DNA of 35,252 nucleotides, taken from a virus. Shown piece by piece: positions 13,440 through 19,589 of this stretch (position 1 is the first letter of the stretch; every line of letters begins with the position of its first letter). The stretch spans positions 1 through 35,252 of the IMG/VR virus record IMGVR_UViG_3300007512_000112. One strand, written 5' to 3'. A program made the translations under genes and the position numbers. The notes under the pieces are model-generated. The model saw only the letters and a program-made list of their open reading frames with translations. It was not told the origin of the DNA and did not search any database.

Positions 13440-13784
13440 CTAGAGCGTACAGAAATTAAACCATTGTTGGGTTTGTGGGTTCCATGCTTGAGGATACACG
13501 TCGCCATGCGTCCACACCCAACTCTGTTCATTTTCCCAGAAAAGCCAAACACCACAATTCTCATCGCCTTCGGGATAGAGCCAACCTTTGTCGCAATGAT
13601 AAATCCACCAATCCTCTGTTTGGAAGTATGCCCCGAACCACTCAAGGTAATGCCACGCATTACCCGATAGAAAGCTGTCGGAAAGGTTAATCGCCGTGGT
13701 GTTCCATTCCTCGACTACGTGGCGATTGCGTTGCCCACTAAGGGGAGTGGCAATCAATAAGGCTAATAATATAAACTTTTTCAT
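13440..13784 (-). CDS. Secreted Trp-rich protein, 114 aa
   Basis: A signal peptide (MKKFILLALLIATPLSG) leads to a mature domain with a repeating Trp/Tyr/Gly pattern: WFGAY, GWLYP, WLFWEN, SWVWTHGDVYPQAW. This pattern is familiar from secreted proteins of Verrucomicrobiota, often at their C-termini. The protein at 33164-33511 is a paralogue with the same layout. At the signal cleavage site it has Gln where a lipobox Cys would be, so it should be periplasmic or secreted rather than lipid-anchored. A role in the envelope or superinfection exclusion is only inferred. Confidence 0.75.
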   Translation of the reverse strand: MKKFILLALLIATPLSGQRNRHVVEEWNTTAINLSDSFLSGNAWHYLEWFGAYFQTEDWWIYHCDKGWLYPEGDENCGVWLFWENEQSWVWTHGDVYPQAWNPQTQQWFNFCTL

Positions 13785-14032
13785 TTGTTTGTAATAGAGA
13801 TGATGCCTTCATAACGGAATGAGCGAATGCCCTCACGTTCGTAGCAATATGCACGGATACCTACGTTTTCCCAGTTCTCTCGTTGGTTACCGAAGTAATT
13901 CCAATAGTTCAGGTTGCGTAGCTTATAGGTTTCAAGTTCTCCGTTAATCTTCCGATAGGTAAGCGTGAATGGTTCGCTTGGCTGTTGTGGTTTACGGAAG
14001 AAGTTGATGATTCTTTTTATAATTTTTTTCAT
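13781..14032 (-). CDS. Small WYL-domain-like protein, 83 aa
   Basis: After a basic N-terminus (KKIIKRIINFFRK) comes a beta-rich domain ending in VGIRAYCYEREGIRSFRYEGIISI, which resembles the core of a WYL domain (ayC..R..iRtFr..rI). WYL domains bind nucleic acid or nucleotides in regulators; here the domain stands alone. The ATG is 7 nt after the -10 element. Its stop overlaps the start of the Trp-rich gene (ATGA). Confidence 0.6.
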   Translation of the reverse strand: MKKIIKRIINFFRKPQQPSEPFTLTYRKINGELETYKLRNLNYWNYFGNQRENWENVGIRAYCYEREGIRSFRYEGIISITNK

Positions 14033-14039
14033 AACTTTA

Positions 14040-14067
14040 ATTATGCAGTTTTTTGTGTTTGTGTCAA
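14040..14067 (-). promoter_or_regulatory. Sigma70-type promoter, leaderless class
   Basis: TTGACA, 16 bp, CATAAT, then 7 nt to the ATG at 14032. Confidence 0.75.
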
Positions 14068-14164
14068 TGCTAAATTGTGTGTTGTACCTTTTTCTCTCTC
14101 CCCTTCGGGTTGTAGGCGTGTGCTGACGCCTCGTTGTTCAATCTTTCGATCTACAGAAAAAGCA

Positions 14165-14287
14165 GTCCACGGAGGGATTCGAACCCTCGTCTTCGCCTAT
14201 CCCACAACTGATCAGGTTGCTCCACCATTATCTAGAATAGATGAAGTAAAGGAGGCGCTGTTCTAGACCTGACTAAACTACGCGGAC
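14165..14287 (-). tRNA. Aberrant tRNA-like gene with about 47 extra nt
   Basis: The 5' end (acceptor GTCCGCG, then D arm GTTT..GAAC) and the 3' end (T arm GAGGG-TTCGAAT-CCCTC, then acceptor CGTGGAC) fit one tRNA with a fully paired acceptor stem. Between them lie 70 nt where about 22 are expected. GCGCC and GGCG(A) could close an anticodon stem with a 56-nt loop instead of 7 nt. No anticodon can be assigned and CCA is not encoded, unlike the other three tRNAs here. It may be an interrupted tRNA, a tRNA mimic or a decayed gene. Confidence 0.5.
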
Positions 14288-14318
14288 ACAATAAAAGTCT
14301 TTCAATTAACTATCTCCA

Positions 14319-14346
14319 ATAATAGACTATAGGGGTTTAAAGTCAA
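14319..14346 (-). promoter_or_regulatory. Promoter for the tRNA-like gene
   Basis: TTGACT, 16 bp, TATTAT. The next feature downstream is the tRNA-like gene. Confidence 0.75.
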
Positions 14347-14388
14347 GGCTTTTCTTGAGAAAAATAATCTTTTTTCGGCTTGACTTTT

Positions 14389-14417
14389 GGCACGGCGCGG
14401 GCAGCACGTCCCGTGCC
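14389..14417 (-). repeat. 29-nt GGCACGG hairpin element, copy 9
   Basis: Core GACGTGCTGCCCGCG with TGCT in place of TGCA. Confidence 0.8.
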
Positions 14418-14419
14418 AA

Positions 14420-14458
14420 ATCCCATCCACGCCATACCTTTCGTGGGGCGTGGGGGAT
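14420..14458 (-). terminator. Hairpin upstream of copy 9, possible terminator
   Basis: CCACGCC/GGCGTGG plus an outer ATCCC/GGGAT helix, followed by TTTGG. The U-run is weak. Confidence 0.45.
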
Positions 14459-14490
14459 CTGGCCCGAAGCGCTATATTTACCGTATTTGC

Positions 14491-14652
14491 TTAGTTATTA
14501 AGAACCTGAAAATACCCCTGTTTTATAAGCAGGGCCGTTTCCGCGGGCAAGACGGTTCCCAGGAGATAGGCCGCCTGAAACTCACTGTAGCCTGCATCTA
14601 GGAGTTCTTCGTAGTTCCTGATAACTTCCACATAGTATTTATAGTTAATCAT
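14491..14652 (-). CDS. Hypothetical helical protein, 53 aa
   Basis: Read directly from the sequence. MINYKYYVEVIRNYEELLDAGYSEFQ and the continuation look wholly helical; function unknown. The start follows an AT-rich leader, and no strong promoter was found directly upstream, so it probably belongs to the transcript of the GP88-like gene. Confidence 0.55.
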   Translation of the reverse strand: MINYKYYVEVIRNYEELLDAGYSEFQAAYLLGTVLPAETALLIKQGYFQVLNN

Positions 14653-14742
14653 TTATAATAATATACATTACAATTATACTCATAATAATAACTAGGCCCA
14701 TTCATTTTTTCTATGTTTTGAGGTTAACGTTAAATAATAGCA

Positions 14743-15516
14743 TTAATGAGCCATATATGCAATACCTTTTTTACATCCTTTAATAAAGCACAGCTTGCAA
14801 CCATTGCCAGCACAGGATGAGAGGGTCGCTCTTTCTTTCTTGTCAACCTTTCTCCATTCTTTTTTGCCCATTCTGTGGGCATGGATTGTTGCAGGGCAAA
14901 TGTAATGATTGTCTTCCAAGGCTTTTTCCTCGGACGTGTAGACAGCAGTCCCAGCATCCAACCCTTTAATCTGTGGAGCTTTTTCATCCAAACGTAAAGC
15001 AGAAGGCTTAAGGCAAACATTTTGCAATAAAGCTAATTGTTGCAAGTACGGCATTTGGTCAACCCTTGCATACTCACGAGTCGGGAACCAAAAACGAATA
15101 TCTGGCAATGCCTCACAGATTCGAATCCAGCAGTTAATATACGCACCAGAAAATAGGTCGCCTGCATCGTGGACACGGAAAAGGTCGGTGTCGCAATTCT
15201 TGAGTTTTTTCTTTTCGCCATTTGGCTTGTAATACTTCAGGCGAATTTGCTTTACCATTTCTGCCACAAAAGAATCCCCGTTATCTTTCCTGATGGACTT
15301 GACAATGAAATCCCCTTTGTTCTTTAATGCCTCGGCAACATTTGGCATCATATAAAAACCTTTGCAAGCATAGCAACTTGAGCAAATAATCTTGTCCATT
15401 GCCTCCTTTGCTTTCTTGGCTAGGTTTAGGACAATTTTCGCCGCAGGACAAAACTTCAACGCAGGAATGTTAAAGCTAAAGCAGGGCATTTTGGATGGTG
15501 TTGATAATAAGTTCAT
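14743..15516 (-). CDS. GP88-family phage protein, 257 aa
   Basis: Matches the phage family called gene product 88. Conserved features in order: PCFSFNIPALKFCPAA (11-26), a Cys cluster CSSCYACKG (45-53), FRVHDAGDLFS (113-123), ALPDIRFWFPTREY (136-149) and a C-terminal Cys group (235, 240, 243, 248). The cysteines suggest a metal or Fe-S site. The biochemical function is not established. The start at 15516 is set by the promoter: the ATG is 7 nt after its -10, while earlier in-frame ATGs lie in the promoter itself. Confidence 0.75.
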   Translation of the reverse strand: MNLLSTPSKMPCFSFNIPALKFCPAAKIVLNLAKKAKEAMDKIICSSCYACKGFYMMPNVAEALKNKGDFIVKSIRKDNGDSFVAEMVKQIRLKYYKPNGEKKKLKNCDTDLFRVHDAGDLFSGAYINCWIRICEALPDIRFWFPTREYARVDQMPYLQQLALLQNVCLKPSALRLDEKAPQIKGLDAGTAVYTSEEKALEDNHYICPATIHAHRMGKKEWRKVDKKERATLSSCAGNGCKLCFIKGCKKGIAYMAH

Positions 15517-15523
15517 ACGTATA

Positions 15524-15551
15524 ATCATGACAGAATCAGGGTCAATGTCAA
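15524..15551 (-). promoter_or_regulatory. Sigma70-type promoter, leaderless class
   Basis: TTGACA, 13 bp, TGTCA; -10 CATGAT; 7 nt to the ATG at 15516. Confidence 0.75.
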
Positions 15552-15584
15552 CAAGAAAAATAATCTTTTTTGTGCTTGACTTTT

Positions 15585-15613
15585 GGCACGGGGCGGGCAG
15601 CACGTCCCGTGCC
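15585..15613 (-). repeat. 29-nt GGCACGG hairpin element, copy 10
   Basis: Lies 4 nt after the 3' end of tRNA-Leu, with TGCT in the core. The downstream tract matches that of copy 9 (AAAAGTCAAGC, then AAAAAAGATTATTTTTCT). Confidence 0.85.
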
Positions 15614-15617
15614 AAAT

Positions 15618-15703
15618 TGGTGCCCAAGGAGGGAGTCGAACCCTCACGCCTGTTACGGCAACGGATTTTAAGTCCGTAGTGTCTACCATTCCACCACTTG
15701 GGC
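15618..15703 (-). tRNA. tRNA-Leu (UAA)
   Basis: 86 nt with encoded CCA. Acceptor GCCCAAG/CTTGGGC, anticodon stem ACGGA/TCCGT, loop CTTAAAA giving anticodon UAA, a long variable arm (TGCCGTAACAGGCG) and T loop TTCGACT. It begins 7 nt after the stop of the 69-aa gene, so it is made as part of that mRNA and must be processed out. Confidence 0.95.
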
Positions 15704-15710
15704 AGAATGC

Positions 15711-15920
15711 TTATATATTATGCTCTTTTATGTAAGCAAGCAGTTGGTCGAGAACCTGTTGCTTGTTCCCCTTAAAGCCAAACTCCTGCTTGACAATCGA
15801 GTATACCGATTGCCCCCTCCGAGTCATACCCAAGACTTCCAGCTTGAGGGCACTCCTTAACATACGGGTGCGAAACCCATCGATTGCTTGTGGCGTATCT
15901 AATACTACTGTTTTATTCAT
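15711..15920 (-). CDS. Hypothetical basic helical protein, 69 aa
   Basis: A pattern of helix with paired Arg/Leu (GFRTRMLRSALKLEVLGMTRRGQSVYSIVK), then FGFKGNKQQVLDQLLAYIKE, which resembles small uncharacterised proteins of marine phages. Function unknown. Its start overlaps the upstream stop by one base. tRNA-Leu follows its stop. Confidence 0.7.
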   Translation of the reverse strand: MNKTVVLDTPQAIDGFRTRMLRSALKLEVLGMTRRGQSVYSIVKQEFGFKGNKQQVLDQLLAYIKEHNI

Positions 15921-16138
15921 TATACTAATCCCAAGAATTGCATTACTTTTTGTTTTGTGTGATTAACTTCCCAGAGAGCTTTTTCTGCATTGCCAGCAGA
16001 CAAGTGAAACTCAAGGCTATACCTACCAAATGTTACTACTTCACAAATTTTATCGTCTTGCTCCAGTATATCTTGGTGATTCTTAATGAGGTCAGCAACC
16101 TCACCTGACCCTAATGCGATTTGTTGTTCAATTTCCAT
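15920..16138 (-). CDS. Hypothetical protein, 72 aa
   Basis: Not recognised. An acidic helical N-terminus, then a strand-rich part (VVTFGRYSLEFHL) and a helix. The ATG is 6 nt after a strong -10 element and also overlaps the stop of the upstream gene (TAATG), so it can be translated from two transcripts. Confidence 0.65.
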   Translation of the reverse strand: MEIEQQIALGSGEVADLIKNHQDILEQDDKICEVVTFGRYSLEFHLSAGNAEKALWEVNHTKQKVMQFLGLV

Positions 16139-16335
16139 TATTCTAGTATGACAGGTTTTTCTGTTAGGTCAACACCTTTTTTAACAAAAGACAAAACTTT
16201 TTGGAAGGTTTCGCTTACTTCGTTTAAAAACTCTTGAGATCCCATAGCGGAGTAAACGTGTTTGATGTCATTAGGATCGTAGACGTTAAGTACATCCAAA
16301 ATTACTTTCAATTGCTCGTTAGTGAGTTCATCCAT
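16138..16335 (-). CDS. Hypothetical helical protein, 65 aa
   Basis: Not recognised. All-helical, with hydrophobic heptad-like spacing (LKVILDVLNVYD; FQKVLSFVKKGVDL). The promoter for the next gene is inside its last codons. It overlaps the preceding gene by eight bases. Confidence 0.6.
   Translation of the reverse strand: MDELTNEQLKVILDVLNVYDPNDIKHVYSAMGSQEFLNEVSETFQKVLSFVKKGVDLTEKPVILE
16145..16172 (-). promoter_or_regulatory. Sigma70-type promoter inside an operon, leaderless class
   Basis: TTGACC, 13 bp, TGTCA; -10 CATACT; 6 nt to the ATG at 16138. It is embedded in the end of the 16138-16335 gene. Confidence 0.75.
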
Positions 16336-16561
16336 TTTCTTGATCCTCCATGAGTTGAAGAAGTAACTCTTCTAGTTTTTCTTTGGAGTTAAACATATAG
16401 TCAAGCGTATCGTCCTCGTTGTAGTGATCCACGAATGTCGTGATCCATGCTTCCACCTTGTCGCACCAATCTACATTGTACTGCGGATTATAAACAGAAG
16501 ATGCAATCTTCAGTTCGTAGAGTTTTGGCTCCATTACTGGATGTGGTATTGTTTCAGTCAT
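16328..16561 (-). CDS. Hypothetical acidic protein, 77 aa
   Basis: Not recognised. An acidic protein with several aromatic residues (YNPQYNVDWCDKVEAWITTFVDHY) and a Leu/Glu-rich C-terminal helix. Its start overlaps the stop of the glycosylase-like gene by one base. Confidence 0.65.
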   Translation of the reverse strand: MTETIPHPVMEPKLYELKIASSVYNPQYNVDWCDKVEAWITTFVDHYNEDDTLDYMFNSKEKLEELLLQLMEDQENG

Positions 16562-17145
16562 TATGCCCTTATGGTTGATGTTGAGTATTGTTTCCAGACT
16601 TGAAGGTCGAGGTCGGCAACCGACATCCTTCTACGCTTGGCAATGGTTGTGAATTGTTTTGCGAGAGAGTTGTAAAGTTTCTCGTCTTGCGGAGTGGACT
16701 TTGGTACGTTTTTAATTCCTTCAGCTTTTAAGAATTTAAGAACGTGAGTATCTAATACAGGTACATTATACCCTTCCCTTGAATGAGTCAAGAAGAAATT
16801 TGATGTCTTTAACTTTACGCCACGGATGGTGCAGAGTTGTTGGAGCGTACATTTACGCAAATCCAAGCCCGAATAGATAATGTCCTGAAAGGAGCTAACA
16901 AGACGACCATACTGCCCCATCTTAACTTCTTCTAAAGACTTACGCAGTTGACCATAGTCATCGAGTCGCTCAGCATACTCAAAAGGAGAATCGTGACGAT
17001 GAGTTCGTGCATCATACCAGTCTGCCAACTTGCGAGCTTGCGTATCAGACTTCTTCCCAGCAACTACGACACAAAACAACAGAAAGAATTCCAGTTCGGC
17101 ATCGGTGCGATTGTAATCGGTGATTTCTTGAGGATTAATTTTCAT
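16561..17145 (-). CDS. HhH-GPD DNA glycosylase-like protein, 194 aa
   Basis: Candidate base-excision DNA glycosylase. Residues 105-140 carry the helix-hairpin-helix plus catalytic-loop layout: CTIRGVKLKTSNFF, then VPVLDTHVLKFLK. In OGG1/AlkA-type HhH-GPD enzymes the Lys (here K113) forms the Schiff base and the Asp (here D132) is catalytic; both are present. No C-terminal Fe-S cysteines are seen. A second protein at 31990-32736 has the same signature. Possible roles are repair, action on modified bases, or attack on modified host DNA. The ATG is 6 nt after the -10 element. Confidence 0.7.
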   Translation of the reverse strand: MKINPQEITDYNRTDAELEFFLLFCVVVAGKKSDTQARKLADWYDARTHRHDSPFEYAERLDDYGQLRKSLEEVKMGQYGRLVSSFQDIIYSGLDLRKCTLQQLCTIRGVKLKTSNFFLTHSREGYNVPVLDTHVLKFLKAEGIKNVPKSTPQDEKLYNSLAKQFTTIAKRRRMSVADLDLQVWKQYSTSTIRA

Positions 17146-17151
17146 ACCTTA

Positions 17152-17179
17152 ATTAAATAGATTTTTCAGAAAAACGCAA
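17152..17179 (-). promoter_or_regulatory. Promoter, variant leaderless class
   Basis: TTGCGT, 16 bp (TTTTCTGAAAAATC core), TTTAAT, then 6 nt to the ATG at 17145. The same spacer recurs at 20014. Confidence 0.65.
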
Positions 17180-17211
17180 GCAAAAAATGCGTAAAGTTAG
17201 AAAAAACTTTT

Positions 17212-17240
17212 GGCACGGGAGGTGCAGCACGGCCCGTGCC
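17212..17240 (-). repeat. 29-nt GGCACGG hairpin element, copy 11
   Basis: Most diverged core (GCCGTGCTGCACCTC), but the length is still 29 nt and the outer pairs number eight. Confidence 0.8.
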
Positions 17241-17243
17241 AAT

Positions 17244-17274
17244 TCCCTCGGGCCGACCACCTCGACCCAAGGGA
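17244..17274 (-). terminator. Hairpin with GTCGAGG loop
   Basis: 9-bp stem TCCCTTGGG/CCCGAGGGA in the transcript, with a U·G pair. It has the GTCGAGG motif but no U-run. Confidence 0.5.
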
Positions 17275-17289
17275 TGTATGCACTTTTAA

Positions 17290-17529
17290 TTAAAGTGCAG
17301 AGCGAGCAAACACCGCCTTGCCACAAGCGGTACGCAGGACGCTCTTACGAGCGACTCGCCTGTTAGGACGACCATTATTGGTGTCGGTGAAATAAACGTG
17401 AGTTGGGGTGACTTTCGCCACCTTTCCCGAATGAGCCTTGCGCTGAAGACCCTTGGCAACCAGAAGGGAAACGAATCGCCCCTGTGCGCCTGTTACTACT
17501 TGAGTGATGTTAGTTGCAGTATTTTTCAT
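17290..17529 (-). CDS. Basic small phage protein, 79 aa
   Basis: A basic beta-rich protein (GRFVSLLVAKGLQRK; VTPTHVYFTDTNNGRPNRRVARKSVLR). The VxPTHVYFTDTN...R.V.R.S layout is common in small phage proteins of unknown function. It has the TTATATTAAAA-type leader and is co-transcribed with the DUF932-like gene upstream. Confidence 0.65.
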   Translation of the reverse strand: MKNTATNITQVVTGAQGRFVSLLVAKGLQRKAHSGKVAKVTPTHVYFTDTNNGRPNRRVARKSVLRTACGKAVFARSAL

Positions 17530-17579
17530 AACTTTTAATATAACTAATTGTTTTTGTTGAAGGTGGGCAACTGGGAGGA

Positions 17580-18335
17580 TTAAGCCTCCGCAGTTGCATC
17601 GAATAATGAGTGAAGTGAAGTTGAGCGAGCAGGGAGCAATCCGAGATTGCCTTTCCAGACTTCGCTGAACGAATTGTAAAGAGAGTACAGATTGCGGTCA
17701 GTAAACTCATTGTGGTTGGGCTTGTTCCATTGTTCCACAATGTCAGCGATTTGCGTCTTGGAGCAAGCACCCGACTGGTACGCCCGAATGATGAGGTCAT
17801 TAGCCTCCTTGTTGGAGCCAAGGTCATATTCTTTGTAAGCGTTCACACGCTTTTCCTGACCAATCCAAGATTCACGCAACTTGCCGATTGCGTTGGCAAT
17901 CTTCATAAAGATATTGCCAGCAACATTGACGTTGTCGATGTTCTTGGTATGCCTCCGAGCAATGACAATCTCATTGTTGAAAATAAGATTGGAGCAAACG
18001 AAAGGGGCATCCCCAGCCATAATGCCAGCAGGGAAGCACTTGTCGTGACCATTGCGTAGCCCAACGATAGTTGCCCTATCGGCATTTTCGGGAGCGGTGC
18101 GGTCTTGAACTTGCATCAGTCCAAAGTAGCGTTGCCCAAAACGAGCGAGGTTGTGGTTTTCATCCACAATATCGAAACCATTCTCGTCAAGATGCTTGCG
18201 AGTCTGTTCAATGAGAAAGCCGTGACCAATGGGAGTCCATGTGTCGGTCTTTTGAGGAGTCTCGACTTCGAGAACTTCATCATAAGTGGCTTGAGTGCGG
18301 TCAGAACCGCAGATGTTTAGGTTGAGTTGCTTCAT
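17580..18335 (-). CDS. DUF932-like phage/plasmid protein, 251 aa
   Basis: Belongs to the DUF932 type of phage and plasmid proteins. The diagnostic middle part is GLRNGHDKCFPAGIMAGDAP, then FVCSNLIF and EIVIARRHT (about 92-130). These proteins occur in many plasmids and phages; their function is unknown. Length is near that of the family. The promoter at 18372 is followed by an A-rich leader. Confidence 0.8.
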   Translation of the reverse strand: MKQLNLNICGSDRTQATYDEVLEVETPQKTDTWTPIGHGFLIEQTRKHLDENGFDIVDENHNLARFGQRYFGLMQVQDRTAPENADRATIVGLRNGHDKCFPAGIMAGDAPFVCSNLIFNNEIVIARRHTKNIDNVNVAGNIFMKIANAIGKLRESWIGQEKRVNAYKEYDLGSNKEANDLIIRAYQSGACSKTQIADIVEQWNKPNHNEFTDRNLYSLYNSFSEVWKGNLGLLPARSTSLHSLFDATAEA

Positions 18336-18371
18336 AATTTTCTAGCTTTTTGAGGTTAATTGTTATATATA

Positions 18372-18399
18372 ATTAAATAGATTTTTTAGGAAACGTCAA
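18372..18399 (-). promoter_or_regulatory. Promoter, variant class
   Basis: TTGACG, 16 bp, TTTAAT; the leader is about 36 nt. Confidence 0.65.
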
Positions 18400-18499
18400 G
18401 CCTTTTTTTGTGCTTTTGTTTCCTAGGTAGGATTTTGTTGACACGCTTGTGAGGGCGAGCCTTACTGAAAATTCCTGTCTTTCTTACCTTAACTTTCAT
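18386..18499 (-). CDS. Very basic small protein, 37 aa
   Basis: Read from 18499 because the promoter's -10 ends 7 nt before this ATG; a longer reading to 18676 would run through the tRNA-Cys gene and the hairpin. About 16 of 37 residues are Lys, Arg or His (KARPHKRVNKILPRKQKHKKR), so it probably binds nucleic acid. Its end overlaps the next promoter. Confidence 0.6.
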   Translation of the reverse strand: MKVKVRKTGIFSKARPHKRVNKILPRKQKHKKRLDVS

Positions 18500-18506
18500 A
18501 ACATTA

Positions 18507-18534
18507 AGTATGACATTTTTTACGATTAAGTCAA
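18507..18534 (-). promoter_or_regulatory. Sigma70-type promoter, leaderless class
   Basis: TTGACT, 13 bp, TGTCA; -10 CATACT; 7 nt to the ATG at 18499. Confidence 0.75.
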
Positions 18535-18576
18535 GGGTAATCGCACAAAAAACAAATTTTTTTTTATGGACAGATT

Positions 18577-18605
18577 GGCACGGGGCGGGCTGCACGTTCC
18601 GTGCC
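18577..18605 (-). repeat. 29-nt GGCACGG hairpin element, copy 12
   Basis: Consensus copy 3 nt after the 3' end of tRNA-Cys. Confidence 0.85.
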
Positions 18606-18608
18606 AAA

Positions 18609-18682
18609 TGGAGTACCGAGCGGGATTCGAACCCACGTAAAGGGTTTTGCAGACCCCTGCCTAGCCACTCGGCCATCGGTAC
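18609..18682 (-). tRNA. tRNA-Cys (GCA)
   Basis: 74 nt with encoded CCA. Acceptor GTACCGA/TCGGTAC, D arm with AGTGGCTAGGC, anticodon stem GGGGT/ACCCT, loop CTGCAAA giving GCA, T loop TTCGAAT. Its first G is also the last base of the TAG stop codon of the gene upstream. Confidence 0.95.
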
Positions 18683-18915
18683 TAGTATTCAGAAGGACTT
18701 GCCCAAGACTTTTTGAAGTCTTCTAGCTTCTTGCCTTGCGCCATGCGAGAAACAATATACTTGAGGATGTCTTCCCCAATCTCATGCTTAACCGCACCGA
18801 AATTATATGTCTCTAAATCTCTGGGCGATCCATAGCCAAATTGTATTTCAATATAGCAATCATCAATAACGTCTTCGCTATCGGTTACCGCACATCTGTT
18901 GCTGTCCATGTCCAT
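18682..18915 (-). CDS. Hypothetical protein, 77 aa
   Basis: Not recognised. An acidic N-terminus (SEDVIDDCYIEIQFGYG) and a basic C-terminal helix. The TAG stop shares its last base with the first base of tRNA-Cys. Two in-frame ATGs (18915 and 18909) are possible starts. Confidence 0.65.
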   Translation of the reverse strand: MDMDSNRCAVTDSEDVIDDCYIEIQFGYGSPRDLETYNFGAVKHEIGEDILKYIVSRMAQGKKLEDFKKSWASPSEY

Positions 18916-18916
18916 T

Positions 18917-19063
18917 TTACTTTTTAATTAAAAGCCTTATAGCTCCACCGCTCTCTTCAAGCTCGAACTGTACGCCTTGTTGTTGGAAGCGATAAATTAG
19001 CTCTACAAAGAAATCCATGTCATCGCCCTTGTGTTTTTCAAAAAATAATTCGCTGTAATTCAT
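18917..19063 (-). CDS. Hypothetical protein, 48 aa
   Basis: Not recognised. A small protein with strand-like ends (VQFELEESGGAIRLLI). The start at 19063 lies one base after the upstream stop; a longer reading to 19153 lies inside that gene. Confidence 0.55.
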   Translation of the reverse strand: MNYSELFFEKHKGDDMDFFVELIYRFQQQGVQFELEESGGAIRLLIKK

Positions 19064-19064
19064 T

Positions 19065-19340
19065 TTACATATATAGGTCAGGTGTGTCTGGAATGTGGGA
19101 AACATCTTTGAGTTCGTCATCAAAGAGTTTATGTCCATAAGAAATCTCTCCATCCTCTCCTTTTAAAGAAGGGAAAGCAGAAACAGCATCCTCTTCGGTG
19201 TCAAAGGTGTCGAGGAAATCAATACGAGTCATCCCCGCACAAACGGAATGCTTTGGGTATCCATCGTTGAGATAGCCTTTAACAGTAAAGCCATATTCGT
19301 CTTGATGTAGTTGCAAGTAGTCGTAGTTAGGTATATTCAT
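19065..19340 (-). CDS. Hypothetical acidic protein, 91 aa
   Basis: Not recognised. An acidic protein with alternating polar and aromatic residues (YDYLQLHQDEYGFTVKGYL) and an Asp/Glu-rich second half. The start at 19340 follows the 79-aa gene by seven bases; an upstream in-frame ATG is inside that gene. Confidence 0.6.
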   Translation of the reverse strand: MNIPNYDYLQLHQDEYGFTVKGYLNDGYPKHSVCAGMTRIDFLDTFDTEEDAVSAFPSLKGEDGEISYGHKLFDDELKDVSHIPDTPDLYM

Positions 19341-19347
19341 TTTTTTA

Positions 19348-19587
19348 TCAATTAAGGTTAAGGTCTGCGTAGTCCATACTTCTTTTCCAATCTGCTTCAT
19401 ATGCTTGGTCATCGTCTCCATAACCTGCATCATAAACTTTTTGCATGTATTCATGATGCCATTCATTCATAAGATTGTCAACCTCTAAATCTCGAATCTC
19501 AGAGGCGTAACGCTCACGCACATCATCATATCTTGCCCCGAATTCGTGGTCGAGGTGTTCTTGTAGTAGTTGGCTTTGTAATAACAT
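19348..19587 (-). CDS. Hypothetical acidic helical protein, 79 aa
   Basis: Not recognised. A helical, acidic protein (EHLDHEFGARYDDVRERYASEIRD) with a Tyr/Asp-rich C-terminus. The start at 19587 lies two bases after the upstream stop. Confidence 0.6.
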   Translation of the reverse strand: MLLQSQLLQEHLDHEFGARYDDVRERYASEIRDLEVDNLMNEWHHEYMQKVYDAGYGDDDQAYEADWKRSMDYADLNLN

Positions 19588-19589
19588 TT

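Larger units (their letters stand above)
14033..14490. other. 458-bp region without a protein gene
   Basis: It contains the promoter of the 14032 gene, a tRNA-like gene (14165-14287) with its own promoter, hairpin copy 9 and a larger hairpin (14420-14458). Confidence 0.6.

Noticed and set aside
14165-14287. Group I intron in the tRNA-like gene
   Set aside because: The insert is under 60 nt, far below the size of a group I intron, and has no P3-P7 type core.
18500-18676. N-terminal extension of the 37-aa basic protein (MAEWLGRGLQ...)
   Set aside because: It is the tRNA-Cys gene and the hairpin element read as protein; the promoter lies between it and the real start.
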